DNA from: Ficedula albicollis
Lineage: Eukaryota > Chordata > Aves > Passeriformes > Muscicapidae
DNA length: 64,000 nt
NCBI RefSeq assembly: GCF_000247815.1
Contig: NC_021679.1
Coordinates: 37,845,810-37,909,809, forward strand
Reading direction: 5' to 3'
Made by a program: the position numbers and the translations under genes. The notes beneath the pieces were generated by a model. That model was not told the DNA's origin. It made no database searches and saw nothing but the letters and a program-made list of their open reading frames with translations. This document shows positions 1 through 13,935 of the stretch, in pieces (position 1 is the first letter of the stretch; each line of letters starts with the position of its first letter).

Positions 1-2374
1 GTTTTTAGCATATTTTATACAGAGTTTTAATTCTTGTATTGGAATTAAATTGAATTATACATTTGAATTATGATTATTATTAAAATTTTATTTGAAGAAC
101 GCACTGATCTTCCTTCAAAAATGAAAAAAAATCTTTTTTTCATGAAGACAGTTCATATTTTCTGAACGTTTTGCACATCAAAACATTGGTTTTTAAATCA
201 GCTGTGATGGCCTGGGGTTATCAAAGCTTCTCGCTGCGTTTTTTGATACTGAAATTCCAGGAAATCATCAAGGTTTGAGACCTTTGAGATCGAAGGGGTG
301 GGCTGTGGCCGAGGAGGTGCAATCAGAGGATCTCACGGCTGGCAGTCCCACTTCCCTCCCGTTGCCCAGGCCCTCTGGGTTTCCCAGGGATTGTCCTGCC
401 TGCAGGTGGCACAGTTGCCTCACATTCCCGGCCACCGTTCGCTTTGCCGTCCCCAGCTGCTGGAAATCGCCTCCTGCCAGATTTTAAGGCGAAATGGAGA
501 CACTTTCCCGAGGTCTAAATTCACTAATTGCATCGAAACTTCTAATTTCATTTAATGAATCTGAGTGAGCACGGCATTAATTGCTTTAATTGCCTTTAAA
601 AAGGAAGGATGGAGCCATTAGTGCACTGATGTTGTCTGGCCAAAGTGGGAATTTGTAATGGATGCTGACATCAATTCCAGAGGTTTGGCTGTTGTGAACT
701 CCACGCATCCCACGTGGTGCAGCAGTCTCAGCAGCAGTGGAAATGCAGGGGTGGCTCCTCCATTCCCATCGGTTTTGTCACCTCAAATCAAAAATCAAGT
801 GACACTTCATCTCCCTGGAGCTTTGCTCTTTCTTTTGGTGGGACAAAGCATCCAAAACCAGCTGGAAAGGAAGGATTGAGTCTGAGCCTCCCGGGTTCAA
901 GCACTCGTGGAGAACACCCAGTCCAGCAGCACCTCCAGGACTCCTGCTCTGCCTGACACCACAGCCAAAGCCACAATTCCCAAAGGGAGAATCCCACAGG
1001 AAATGGTAAAATCGGCAACAGCAACACAGAAGGGAAAAGAAAATCAGGGCCACTGCTATCCCAAGTCATGGAGGGACAAACTATTCCTTAAGGAGAACAA
1101 GGAGCTGCAGAGGAGGACAGAAAAATGATATAAAAATAATCTGTTTTCTAAGGTGGATCTGGGAATCTTTTCTCCCTGTCCTATATCCCACCTGCATAGT
1201 GTCCATATATCCCTGATGGATTTGGGGGTTTGTAGGAAATCCTTGCTCCCCCCTCCTCCCTGCCCTGTCCACATCCAGGGACCAACTCAGCTTTCCCAGT
1301 TTCTTGTTACAAAATGTTGTCATAATATTTAATCCCCAGCCTTTGCCTCGGCAGCAGCTGTTTGAAAGGACAATTTATATTCCCCAAAGTGCTGTGAAAA
1401 CCCTGGGGAAGCTCCCAGGAAGCTTTTTCCTGGTGCACAGAAGCAGCTTGTCCAGGCTTCCAGCTTTGTTTTGTGTCTGGCTGGATCCTCTGGATTCCTC
1501 CAGCTGCCCTCTCGTTTGCTTTGTGGTTTGCTGGAATATTTGTTCCCTGGTTGGTTTGTTTTGGTTTTTTTTTTGTTACACCGTGTGGGAGTCACGCAGC
1601 CCCGGAACGGATGAAACAAAGAAACGCTGAAAGTGATTCCACAGAAAGCATTCCGAGATGGGAGTGAGGAACTGCTGCGATGTCCCTGTGAGGTGAGAAA
1701 CCCACCCTTTAAAGTGTAAATACACACTTGCAAACCCTTTAAAGGGTTTTACAGCTGTGCTCAGCAGCTGGACTCGCTGTGTCCCGTCGGGATATTCCTG
1801 CAGGAGAAGCAGGGCTGGGTGTGTTAATAACTCCTTCCAGTGCTCACACAGCCTGATGGCACTGCAGTGAGCATCCCAAAGCTTTGATTCATTATTGCTC
1901 AGCTTCCCTGGGCTGTTCTCACTCGGCTCAGCCACTCCAGTTTCCTCCTGGAAGCGTCTCCACGCTTTTCCACTGTTGGGAGCAAGTTGGTGTTAAGAGG
2001 AATTCATTTGTTTTTTTTAATCACACTTTATTTTCTTGTTGTTACACGATGGGATTCCTCTTCCTTACAGCAGCTGCCACAGAGGAAATGGATCCTAGAT
2101 TTTCCCCTCTTCCATGCACAGTTCTATATCCAGAATTCCCCCAAAGGCACAGAGACAATTCCAGTGGCACAGACCTGGTGAGTGGCCACTGCCTGGGAGT
2201 CTGGGCATCTCCTAAAAAACCTGCTGGTGGTGCCAGCGGGGTGGGTGGCTCCTTCTGGAGCTGCCAGAAAATCCAGCATTTCCCCGTGCGCTGGGAAGTG
2301 TTTGGGAGTGCTGCAGCTCCTCGAGCCACGGCTCTTGACTCCTTATTTCCAGTAGGGAACTCTGGAAAGAGTCC
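1..2374. other. Non-coding flank, no gene seen
   Basis: The first 250 bases are AT-rich and the rest is ordinary mixed-composition DNA. Open frames here are short and overlap on both strands, and none resembles a known protein. It is presumably 5' flanking DNA of FMNL2. Confidence 0.6.
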
Positions 2375-2510
2375 CAGCATCCCAGACTGGTTTGGGTTGG
2401 AAGGAACCTTAAATTCCATCCATGCGGGGACACCTCCCGCTGTCCCAGGCTGCTCCAAGCCCCATCCAACCTGGCTTTGGGCACTTCCAGGGATCCAGGG
2501 GCAGCCCCCA
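2375..2510 (-). mobile_element. CR1 LINE 3'-end fragment
   Basis: Read on the + strand this starts 'cccagactggtttgggttgg' and continues through 'ccaggctgctccaagcccc' and 'ccagggatccaggggcagcc'. That is the reverse complement of the CR1 3' region, so the element is on the minus strand. It is a short, diverged, 5'-truncated copy with no coding capacity. Confidence 0.8.
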
Positions 2511-2544
2511 GCCTCAGAGAGGAAGGATTTCAGGATTTCTGCAG

Positions 2545-2760
2545 ATCCCAACGCGGGGTTTGTGACAAATCCCGGTCGCTTTGGCCCCCTCTGCGCTCGG
2601 TGCCGTCTGGCCGGGCAGTCCCGATTGTCGCGATCAGAGTTTTCCTGCGCTGGGCTGCGGCGTTCCGAGCGTCCTTTCGGCGGGAGCGTTCCTCTGTGAA
2701 CGGAAAGTGCCGCTTTGCATCTCGTTATCCGCCCGGCCAGACAGAGGGTAAGCGATCCTT
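2545..2760. promoter_or_regulatory. Small CpG cluster, candidate promoter or first exon
   Basis: Roughly 25 CpG dinucleotides occur in about 215 bases, in a neighbourhood where CpG is rare. A donor-like AGG|GTAAGC lies at 2748-2755 near its right edge. This is what a short CpG-island promoter with a non-coding first exon could look like, perhaps for an upstream transcript. No protein-coding sequence is recognised, and direction is uncertain although the donor is on the + strand. Confidence 0.35.
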
Positions 2761-3939
2761 TCTGCAGCCTGGGGGCACGGCTGCACAGCTGGCTGCACAG
2801 CTGGCTGCACCTCGGCCTTGCAGTGACTTTCTCTTGTATTCCAAATCTGTTCTGTTGCTGTTAAATATTGACTTCTGCAGCTTTAAATGTGGTTCCAAGA
2901 GTAAAAGGTGCAAAGTTTATTATCAAACACTGCACTCGCTCCCCCACATCCTCCACACACATTGTGTTGTCTACAATAAACAGCAGGATTTTACTCTTAC
3001 TTAGTTTCTAACTAGCTAAAACAGAAAAGCTCCCCAAACTGTAAGTTTTTTTTTTCCCCCCCCATTTTTCTTAAAATTATTCAAACCTACTCTACACTAA
3101 AAACTCAAAAAAACACTGGGAGCTTGCACCTGTAACCCACCAGGCCTGGCCTGGGTCACAGCATTTCCCAGCACCAGGGGAACTTAAAACAAACTAAGTA
3201 AGCCAAACTACAACCCACAAAAACAAAACAAAACAAAAAAACAAACAAACAAAACCCCCCCCAAAAAACCCTCTTCTAAATTTATCATCTCTTCAAAACA
3301 GCAAAAATTTTGCTGTTTAATATTGTTCATTTTTGTGCTGGGAAGTGTTTTGCTTGTTAAATAAACAGATTTTTTTTCCACTTCTGTCCAAAAAAATATT
3401 TCCCCAAACCAGTTAGAAAAAAACCTTCTTAAATCTATTTCCTAAACAAAAAAACAAAAAACAAACAAACAAAAAAACACAAAACAAAACAAAATTTGAA
3501 AAATTTCCTCCCAAATTTACCTTAAACCAAAACACTCCCCCACAACCCAAATATCCCAAATATCTCCTTTTTCCCAATGTCCTCCTGCTTGCCAGAGCCA
3601 CACGTTTTTTGGGATGCTCCTCCCAACTCTGCAGGGAGCATCCTGGGATTTGTGTGTGAGCCTTTTCCCATCCCTTGGCAGGGGCAAGGGCCAGGCTGGT
3701 GCTGATGCAGAGGAGCCCCTGTCCTGCTCCCTGTCCCCAGGAACAGCCTGTGGTTTGGGCTCTCAGCTAGAGAATCCTGCTTCCCCCAGGGCTCACTTCC
3801 AGAGGGGTTCATGGAAGTGATGAGGAGCAGAACCCCCTTTGCTGCCAGCTCTGTCCCACTCTCAGCAGCATCCTGTTGTCCTTCAGGTGTGAGGACAGAG
3901 TGTTGTGGTACCCAGATGGGATGCCAGGGTGTGCCTGGA
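2761..3939. other. Low-complexity A/C-rich non-coding DNA
   Basis: This contains a short 'ggctgcacagct' tandem duplication near 2785, several (CAAA)n/(CAAAA)n runs near 3220-3260 and 3445-3495, and AT-rich DNA between. No gene is seen. Confidence 0.6.
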
Positions 3940-5476
<1,537 letters not shown>

Positions 5477-5505
5477 TTCCAGGGTGTTCCTGTACCAGGA
5501 TCAGT

Positions 5506-6465
5506 GACACTCTGTTGGTACCATTTGCCCTCAATGCTGCAGAAGAGAAGTTTCCCTGAATTTCCCATTCTAACAGCATTTTTAGGAAAATATTCCTTCC
5601 AGTTTCCTTGTCTCACTTTTTTTTTCTTTTTTTATAATGCGTTTCAAACCTGCCCCAGTGTGGCTTGAAGGAAATTCCCCAGGTCTCAAGGAGCTGCCCT
5701 CTGCTGTGCAAACCCAGGCAAGCCCTGCTCCCAGTCCCCACCAGTTGGACCAGTATGATTGGAGAGGCCCTGCCCCAGTGCTTGTGGCTTCATTCATGTT
5801 TATAAACTACCCTGAGATCTGAGAAAAAGGATTTACGAGTGCAAAATAATAAGTTGCCAAACAGTTTCTAACCTCATAAACACGTAATTTTAAATTCAAG
5901 GAGACACAGAGGAGGGCAAGATCACACAAGTGGGCTGGGAGCAGTTTCCATCATCCATCCTGGGAGCTCCAGCTGCACAATTCCCTGCATTGCTGCAAGC
6001 CCAGCCTCCTGTTTGGTCACAAATGGAGAAAAAGCCTTTCTAAAGATATTTTTACATTCCAAAAAAAAAAAAAAGGGAAACTCAGTTGTTTTTTAGCTGG
6101 CCTCCTCCTCCTTTTGTTTCTCCCTTTGTGTTGGGTCCATGCAGCGTTAGGGAAAAGCTTCCTGGAAATCCTGAAATGTGGGAATTCATTCAGCTGGGCT
6201 CCACTTTGTTCCTTTATGTCACACAAACCACAGCCAACGTGTTTGTTGTGGGGCAGCAGAAAATCCAAACAATTGTGCAGCTGAGCTGGGATCCCTGGCT
6301 CCACTGCTCCTCCCACTTGTGGAAAGCTGGGATTTGGGATTGTTGGGCAGGCAGCCTGAGAGCCAGGGCCCATGAGGGAATGGTGATGTGGGAGGAAATT
6401 CAGGAGTTATTCCTGGGCCGCTGTGCAAACAGGGTGATTAATTATAATTAATTTTGCTGTGAAGT
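5506..6465. other. Non-coding DNA, no gene seen
   Basis: Unique-looking sequence with one A-run near 6061-6074. No recognisable exon or repeat. Confidence 0.55.
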
Positions 6466-6722
6466 GAAGCTGTGGCTGCTCCATCCCTGGGAGTGTTTCA
6501 GGCCAGGTTGGATGGGGATTGGAGCAACCTGGGGTGGTGGAAGGTGTGGATGGGATGGGATGGGATGGGATGGGATGGGATGGGATGGGATGGGATCGAT
6601 GGGATCGATGGGGTCCAATGGGATCAATGGGATCGATGGGATCAATGGGATCAATGGGATCAATGGGATGGGATGGGCTTTAATGCCCCTTCCAACCCAA
6701 AGCACTCTGGCATTCTCTGATA
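6466..6722 (+). mobile_element. CR1 LINE 3'-end fragment with internal (GGGAT)n
   Basis: It begins 'gaagctgtggctgctccatc', continues with 'ggccaggttggatgggg' and ends 'ccttccaacccaaagc', in CR1 sense order. The simple-sequence array at 6549-6674 has expanded exactly where CR1 normally reads 'gatgggcttt'. Confidence 0.8.
6549..6674. repeat. (GGGAT)n and (GGGATCAAT)n array inside CR1
   Basis: About ten GGGAT pentamers are followed by GGGATCGAT/GGGATCAAT 9-mers and back to GGGAT. It sits inside, and probably arose from, the CR1 3' region. Confidence 0.9.
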
Positions 6723-7130
6723 ACCACATCCTGCTCTCCTGGCCACCCTGGGCTTCCCCATCCTGGGAAATGCTCACCCTCAACCCCCTGATTCCTTCAA
6801 CCATTCATTTCCCCTCCGTGGGCTGCTGCTCCCTGAGTTTTCCACCCTGCAAAAAGAAGCCTGTGGAGCATCTCAGAGTCTCCTCCCAGCACTGCCAGGA
6901 CTCCTTGCTGTGGCAGCAGGACTCCAGCACAGCTGTGGGGCTGCAGCTGCCCCTGGAAGCTCCTCAGAGGAGCAGCCAGAGCTGGGAATTGTCCCTGAGT
7001 GCAGCAGAGCTCCCTCCCAGGAAGGAGCAGGCTGCTCTCCAAGCACGGAGCTTGTGCTGTTTAATATTTGAACAGAAGGCATCATAATTACAGCTCAATG
7101 GGATGAACCAGCTCTGATGAGAGTCTGTGT

Positions 7131-7560
7131 CACATTTCCTGCTCCATCCTCAGAGCTGGATGCTGGGGATCTGTTGGATCCCACAAAGCTGGGGGTTTTG
7201 AGCTCTCTGTGACCCCCAGGAGAACACTGCTTTTGACCTGTCAAAATTCAAGTGATAAAGTTAAAATCACTGGTGTGTAGTAAAATAGAAGTGTGTGCTT
7301 TCACATGGTAAAAAGTTTTAAATTTGAGGGTTTTATAGTATAAAAATGACACAATGTAGAGAATTTTGAATGTTGTCTCTTTCAGTGTTCATCTTCTTAA
7401 TGAGTTTCAGGCAGTAGTTTCTAGTTGGTCAATCAGTATCACAATAAGAGTCATACAAATTTAGTTATTAGGTTAAAAGTATAAATAATATAGGTGTTAA
7501 TTCTCTATTGGACTGTTTAGCTTTAAGGAACCTTGTAACAGCTGCATCTTGCTCCATTTT
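7131..7560 (+). mobile_element. Candidate LTR-type interspersed repeat, copy A
   Basis: Shares an ordered series of blocks with copies near 11.2, 34.1 and 51.2 kb: 'gacccccaggagaacac', 'tttgacctg', 'atagaagtgtgtg', 'gtataaataatataggtgtt'. About 450 bases, no coding frame, and a TATA-like 'tataaataata' in the second half. This fits a solitary LTR of an avian endogenous retrovirus, but I cannot name the family and TG...CA termini were not established. Confidence 0.55.
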
Positions 7561-8920
7561 CCTCCCTTCTAGCAAATAGCTGGAAGTGCTGTCAAACACT
7601 CTGGACTGTCTGATAAAATTTAATAAACAACCAAACCCCAACACAAAAAAATCCATTTCCATCGTGTGGTTGTTAATCCTAGCTCTAAGTGAAAGCAAAA
7701 AAAAACACCAACCAACCAACCAACCAAACAAACAACCAAAAAAAACAAAACTAAACCAAACCACTAATTAAGTGTAGCAGAACTGCAGCAGGGATGGAGT
7801 GAGGAAAATCCTGGGGGCTGTGGCCACTTCCAGAGCTGCAGCCAGCCCTGACACCCCATCAGGCCACGGACCAAAAGCACAAATCTGCTGCTTTGGCCAC
7901 TGGCAAGTTTCATTTTTCTACAGAAAAAGCCTCTGGTGTTTGTTAAAAAAGGGGGAGAAAAAAAAAAAACAAAGCAGGAGGAAGAGGGCCAAGGGGTTTG
8001 AGGAGCTGTTTAAATAATGGAAAGGCTGCTGCTGCTGCTGGTTTTGTTTATGGCATCAGCAAGGGCACAGCTTTGAAGTCACTCGGAGCAAGCAGAGTGT
8101 AGAGAAGCAGAGCTGTGGTGCTGCTGGGTTTGCACCTTCCCAGAGCTCAGCATCCCCACAGGCTCCTCCTCCCTCCCTGCCTCCAGCCAGGGCTGCTGAC
8201 CCCACCGTGAGCTGATGGGGTTTTATCTTTAATATAGAAAAAGCAAGAATCTTCGTGTTTCTCTCCCCCAAAATGTTTGTTGTGCTACAGCTTCTTCCTG
8301 TGTGGTGGAATGCCACAGGAAATCCAAGCAATCCACTCCTGGCTGTCCCCAAGCCACATCCTCCTGCTCTGACACCTCCTCCAGCTACCAGCACTTGTAA
8401 ACTGATTTTTAAAAACATTTTACTGTGTTCTGGAGCATTAAACCCTGAGGTGATTCTGTTCCAATTCTATAATTCACAGATAATTTCGTATGATAGATCT
8501 TATTCTCTGTTTCCTGAGCCATCCTCCATTCTCCCTGGTCCAATCTCCAGCCAGGGAGCAAAACTCCAGACAATGCAATCCTGCACTCCTATCCTGGCTC
8601 AGCCTTATTTCCAAACGAATCCAAGCTGGATTGTACACCCAGGAAAAGAAAAAGTGTGGAAAAGCCAGATGGGGGCTTTCCCTGCTGCTGTTCTACCCCT
8701 GATTCAGGGAGAGAGGAGAAGGTTTCTCTGTGCTGCCACTGCCAGACAAAGCGTGGATGTGTAAAAAGCTGATCTAGACATGTTGGCATTGTCAAAAAAT
8801 TCCTGTTTAACCACTCTGGTTAAAGCCTGCATGGGTCATTTGAATACCTGTACCTGCACCTCCCTGGCTCTCACTCCTGTGGAAACTCCAGCTGTTCTCT
8901 CTTGCCAGATTTTTGGGAAA
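7561..8920. other. Non-coding DNA with A/C-rich simple repeats
   Basis: Holds a (CCAA)n/(CAAA)n patch near 7705-7765, an A-run near 7957-7970 and a short (CTG)n near 8024-8040. No gene is seen. Confidence 0.55.
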
Positions 8921-9047
8921 ATCACGGAATGCTGGGATGGTTTGGGTTGGGAGGGAGCTCAAAGCCATGGCAGGGCCACCTCCCTCTGTCCCAGCTGCTC
9001 CAATTCCTGTCCAGCCTGGCCTGGGACACTCCAGGGATGAGGAATCC
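8921..9047 (-). mobile_element. CR1 LINE 3'-end fragment
   Basis: The + strand reads 'atgctgggatggtttgggtt', then 'ccatggcagggccacctccc' and 'ctggcctgggacactccag', the reverse complement of the CR1 3' end. Short and truncated. Confidence 0.8.
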
Positions 9048-9126
9048 ACAACTCGGTGGACACAGGTGACTCTGAGGAGGAGCTGAGTGTGGGACTAAAA
9101 TCCCAGGAGATTCTCTGTGTTTAGAA

Positions 9127-9172
9127 GAGAGGAGAGGAGAGGAGAGGAGAGGAGAGGAGAGGAGAGGAGAGG
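9127..9172. repeat. (GGAGA)n microsatellite
   Basis: About nine perfect copies of a purine-only pentamer. Confidence 0.95.
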
Positions 9173-10109
9173 AGGTGCCTGCTGGGCTGACCAGGATCTG
9201 CTGTAGGAACTGCCCAAAAATGAACAGCAAAAAGAATGTCACTGGCTGCATTCTACATCTGTTACATCTCAGGATAATTTATTTTAACCTCTGAAGATAC
9301 AAGGGAAAATATGTGAAGGAGATGGAGACGTGCCAGTATTTCCAGTTCATTACAAGCAAAGAACTGTTGCTTATAGCACTTTTTTGGAGCAGAGAGCAGT
9401 CTGGTTTTAAATCCCTCAAGCAATGAGGAATCACGTCCCCACCAATGGAAATGGTTCTTCAGCGAAGAGTTTGCTAATTAAAAGAGTTTCAGTTTGAAAT
9501 TCAGCCTAAATTTCCTCCCTTTACATAATGCTCTGTCTGCTTTCTGCAGGCATTGCTGCGTCCCTGCAGGGGGGTCACCCAGATGTCTTTCCTGCTCTCG
9601 GGGAGTGAGGGCTGAGCTGCAGGGATTTGGGATGCAGGGTAGGGACAATGGGAGCTGGGACTGTCAGGCAGGATGCTCAGACCTCTGGGGTTTGGGGCTT
9701 TCCTTGCCTGTTGAAAGGCAGTGCTGCAGTTGAGAGGCTGAGCAGAGGGATGGATCTGAATTTGGGGGACTGTGGTGGCACTGGGCATGGTGGCACCCGT
9801 GGGCAGGGTGTGACAAACACCCCGAGAGGTGACAGCTGTGCCCTCTGAGCCCACAAAGCCCAAAAGAACCAAACCTGCCTCTTTTCCAGCTGCAGGTTCT
9901 GCTGTTGAGCGGTGCTTGGTGCATGGCCCCAAGGACCCAGCTGCACGAAAAAAAACCTCTTCCTCCATGCTCAGTGTGCCAGGGAGGAGGCACTGGAGGG
10001 TTTGGGGACAGAGGGACACCCCCAGCTGGGCAGGTTTGCCTGCTGTCAGCTGAGCTGAGACACAAGCAGCGGAGCAGCCGTGCCTGCAGACAGCACTGGG
10101 GAAGCTGAT

Positions 10110-10445
10110 ATGTATGAGTGTTACCGAGATTAGGGCTTAATTAAATTCCTGCAGGATTTTTCGGGTCTTCATAAATTTCCTTTGAGCTCCCTGCCAACTA
10201 GGATATGCTCGCTGGCTCTGGGATATGAAAGCCAGTGTTGTTGTGTTTTGCAAATATATTTTATAATGCATGCAAGCGCTGACTATGCAAAAGTCTCCCA
10301 GGTTTCCACGATTAACAAAATTACAAAAGCACAAAGGGTAGCAGTTCTTGTTTTTGACTATCCCTTGAAAACAAGAGATGGATCAAAGTATGCTGTGATT
10401 AAGTTCATTAATCACACCCACACCGTGAAAAACCATCGACTCCTC
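10110..10445. promoter_or_regulatory. AT-rich candidate conserved non-coding element
   Basis: High-complexity, AT-rich sequence without CR1 or tandem-repeat character, in contrast to its surroundings. It holds homeodomain-type cores such as 'gcttaattaaatt' and 'cattaatcacacc', and POU/CEBP-like 'gactatgcaaaagtc'. Assigned by composition only; conservation cannot be tested here. Confidence 0.25.
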
Positions 10446-11189
10446 TGAGCCCGCTTCTCACAGAGGGAAGGAGGGGCTGGCCAGGGCGGGTCCTGCCGTG
10501 GGTTGGGTGTTTATTTACTTGTTTTTCCCCAGCAAGGGCCTGGCTGGAGTGGCATGGCCAGGGGGCAGGGATGTCTCTGGTGATCCCTGCACAAAAATCT
10601 CCACCCACTTGGAAGCAAATCCCTCAAAGCAGGGATTGGGCTGCACGGGCACAGGGATATCAGAGGATGGATGGGCAGCAGTGCCCTGGAAAAGCCCTGC
10701 AGGCTGGGATTCCCTCCCTGTGCTCCTCTAGGGTTTGTGTCTTCCTTGCTTTTAATGCCTTGTCGGCAGAGCCTGGCTGATCCAGCACACAGAGCTTTTA
10801 TCTGTGCATTTGAAACGTGAGAGCCCAGCCCCCCTGGCATCCCCCTGCTCTGAAATGCTGTAAATGTGCTCCCAGGGAGCTCAGAGCAGTCTGGGCACAC
10901 CCGTGTTTAAGCGCTCGGAAAATTCAACAGCAATGACGTTCCCAGGCTGGGAGCAGAGGGATCCAGGTCACATCCTGGCCACAGATCCATCCCTGCAGCA
11001 GCACCTGCCTGAGGGAGGTGAGCTCCTGTTTCTCCAAGGGATGGAGCTGCAGGAAATCACCTCAACCCTTGTAGGACACAAGTGTCACCTGCTGTGGTGG
11101 CAAAAAGCAGCTTTTGGCAATGCCTGCTGCTGAAGGGGGCACTGAGAGGGACTTGTGCTCCCTGTCCTGCAGACACAGAGGGACTGCTG

Positions 11190-11830
11190 GACCCCTGGGC
11201 ACTGGGAGTTTTGTGTTTTCTGTGCTGACAGGCACTGACCCCCAGGAGAACTCTGCATTTGACCTGAGGCTATGGAGGAGCTTCCAAAAATTGAGTGATG
11301 GAGTCCCAAGGGTTAAAGTCTGTGCTAAAAGCTTTTGGTGTAGAGTCTCAAATAGAAGTAAAGACCCAATTAGAAGTAAAGTCCTGATTAGAAGTAAAGT
11401 CTTGATTAGAAGTAAAGTCCCAATTAAAAGTAAAGTCCTGATTAGAAGTAGAAGCTGCAGCCTGAAGCAGTAGAAGCTCAGAGTCCTGAGCAGAGGCAGA
11501 AATTCCTTGGCCTTTGTTCTTCTGCTCTTTTCTCCTTCTCCTTCCTTTTCATGGGTGTGCAGTTTGAATAGAAGTGTGTGATATCACATGGTGGAAAACC
11601 TAGAGTTTAAGGTTTTAGAATGCAGTAATATACCTAAAGCAAGATGGAGGTTTTAGGGCAGAGGTTTTGTCCTTCTTCTTCACCTTCTTCATGAGTTTGG
11701 GTGATATTGTGTGACTGGATAGAAAAGTTCTCATTGTGGGCCATGGGTGGTTGGTTATTGGGTGAAAAGTAAAAATAATTTAGGTGGCATTTCTTAATTG
11801 GGCAGTTTACCCTTAAAAGGTCTTGTATAG
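11190..11830 (+). mobile_element. Candidate LTR-type interspersed repeat, copy B
   Basis: Same family as the 7.1-kb copy: 'gacccccaggagaactc', 'tttgacctgaggc', 'gtgatggagtc', 'atagaagtgtgtg', 'aaaagtaaaaataatttagg', in the same order. It is longer because of an internal 18-bp tandem expansion. Confidence 0.6.
11351..11451. repeat. 18-bp minisatellite inside LTR copy B
   Basis: The unit is 'attagaagtaaagtcctg', about 5.6 copies with minor changes. It appears to have grown from the 'atagaagtgtgtg' region of the LTR family. Confidence 0.9.
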
Positions 11831-12913
11831 AGAGAAACAAATCTCCATCCCATGTGGAGCAGGCTGTCACCTCTGCCACATCCAAAACTGTGCTTTGAAA
11901 AGTTTTGAATGTTTGCTGCTTCACAGGCCCAGTCCTTGTGAGAAGAATGTGAGGATGATGATTTTGGCCATGCTGGAAGAATTTCTCCAGCTCATGCCCA
12001 CAGGTTTAACCACCAGCAGGGATGAAAACACCCAGCTCTGGGTGGGTTTGCACCCAGCTGCACAGGGAGGATGTCCTGTGGCATTGCACCACTGCCACCC
12101 CACTGGATCCGGTACAAATGAAATGAAATGAAAACCCTTGGCAGGATTTTTTACAAATCTGACTGGCAGCAAGGGCCAGCGTGCAGCAAGGAAGGGGTTA
12201 TAGGGCTAAGGCAGCAGCTCCACGTGGAACAAAGCTGGCATTTCAGGGCCAAGACAATGGATTGTTATTTTCTGCCTTCATTTCAGCCCTGCAGTTGGCA
12301 CCGAGGCTGAGGTCACCCACCCAGTCGTGCACTGCAGCATCTCTGTTCTGGCCAGCAGGGAGAGGCAAACAAAGAGGAGCTGAGTCGGCAGTCAGGGATG
12401 GCCACAGCTCTGTGAAACGGCTCTGGGCTCAGGACACTGCAAATCCCTCTGAATCAGCGTTTTCTCTGCCACACATCTTAGCACTTTGCATGGCCACTGG
12501 TCACACTCAATCCCTGCCCTGCATCCCAAACAGTAATTACTGCCCTGGCCTGCTTCTGTGGCTCAGTGATATGATTTGCAATGCAAGCATGCAGGCTGCA
12601 GCTCTCCATCTGTAAATATTTGCTCTAGCAGCAGCTCCATTTCCTTTGAAGCATTTCAAAAAGGTGGCAGCTCTAAGGTGGAGGCACCTGCGGGCACGTG
12701 GCTTAAACACACACACAGCACGTCTGGGCTTAGGCTGGGCTTTGTGCTGGGCTTAGGCTGGGCTTTGTGCCGGGCAGAGAAAAGGCTCAATTTGTCACCC
12801 TGGCCTGTTTTCTGGGAAATGAGCTTTAATTGTGTTACCAGTGACTGGGAAACCTGAGCTCTCTGTTGTGCAGTGGAGCTGTGAGTTCCTCTGCTTGTGA
12901 GCCCGAGGTTCAG
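11831..12913. other. Non-coding DNA, no gene seen
   Basis: Mixed-composition sequence with a two-copy 27-bp repeat ('gggcttaggctgggctttgt') near 12725-12778. No recognisable exon. Confidence 0.55.
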
Positions 12914-13200
12914 ACAGGGAATCCCAGACTGGCTTGGGTTGGGAGGGATTTAAATCCCATCCAGTGCCACCCCTGTCCAGCCTGGCCTTGGGATCCAGGG
13001 ATCCAGGGGCAGCCACAGCTTCTCTGGGAATTCCATCCCAGCCAGGAATTCCCAATTCCCAATATCCATCCCTGCCCTCTGGCAGTGGAGCCATTCCCTG
13101 TGTCCTGTCCCTCCATCCCTTGTCCCAAATCCCTCTCCAGCTCTCCTGGAGCCCCTTTAGGCTCTGGAGGGGCTCTGAGCTCTCCTTGGAGGCAGGTTGA
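12914..13200 (-). mobile_element. CR1 LINE 3'-end fragment, longer copy
   Basis: The + strand runs from 'aatcccagactggcttgggt' through 'ccacagcttctctgggaatt', 'cctgtccctccatcccttgt' and 'ggagcccctttaggctctgg'. This is about 280 bases of the CR1 3' region in reverse-complement order, the best preserved CR1 copy in the left half. Confidence 0.85.
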
Positions 13201-13796
13201 ACTTTCCCCCAGCTCTCCAGCCTGCTCCATCACCACTGCTCCATCACCACTGATCCATCACCATTGCACCACCAGCCCTGCTCCATCCCCACTGACTCAT
13301 CCCCCCTGCTCTGCCACCTCTGCTGGGTGCAGCTGCCCACACAGAAGTGCCCTGAGGCAGGGGGTGCCCTGCAGCTGCTCACAAACCCCCTCCAACCAAC
13401 ACCTCCAGCCTTTTGGAGGTTTGGGATGTGCCTTTCCCAGTCACCACCCCACAGCCACCCCCAAAACTGTGCTGTGGGCCAGAGGGTGACAGGGGCTTTG
13501 GAGTTCTACCCCTGGTACATGCACAGCCTCTCAGTATTTAATGGCTTACAGGAGTTATTAAAGATGCAGCAGGTCTGCTTCACACTGCCTGCATCTGACA
13601 GCATTTCCCTCTTGGCTGGGTTCAGCCAAAGGGAGCCAGGCTGCCCCTGCTCCTCTGGCACTGAATAATTCAGGGTGAACTGCTGTTCTCCTTGTCTGGA
13701 ACAGGAGTGGAGATGTTCAGAGCTGCTTGGAAAGGGGAAATGTTTGTTTTATGGGAAAACCCGCATCGTTGGCCTTTTGTTTAATTGAGCATTAAA

Positions 13797-13935
13797 CAAA
13801 ACCTTGCAGGTCCCTGGAGGAGAGAAGCTCTGGAGTGACCTAATTGTGTTCTTCCAGTGCCTGAGCCTGGAGAAGAAGGGGAGAGACTTGGGACAAGGGC
13901 CTGGAGTGCCAGGACACAGGGAATGGCTGCACACT
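13797..13935 (+). mobile_element. CR1 LINE fragment, internal 3' region
   Basis: 'ggagtgacctaattgtgttc', 'ttccagtgcctgagcctgg' and 'gggacaagggcctggagtgc' match the CR1 segment upstream of the terminal region, in sense order. Confidence 0.65.
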
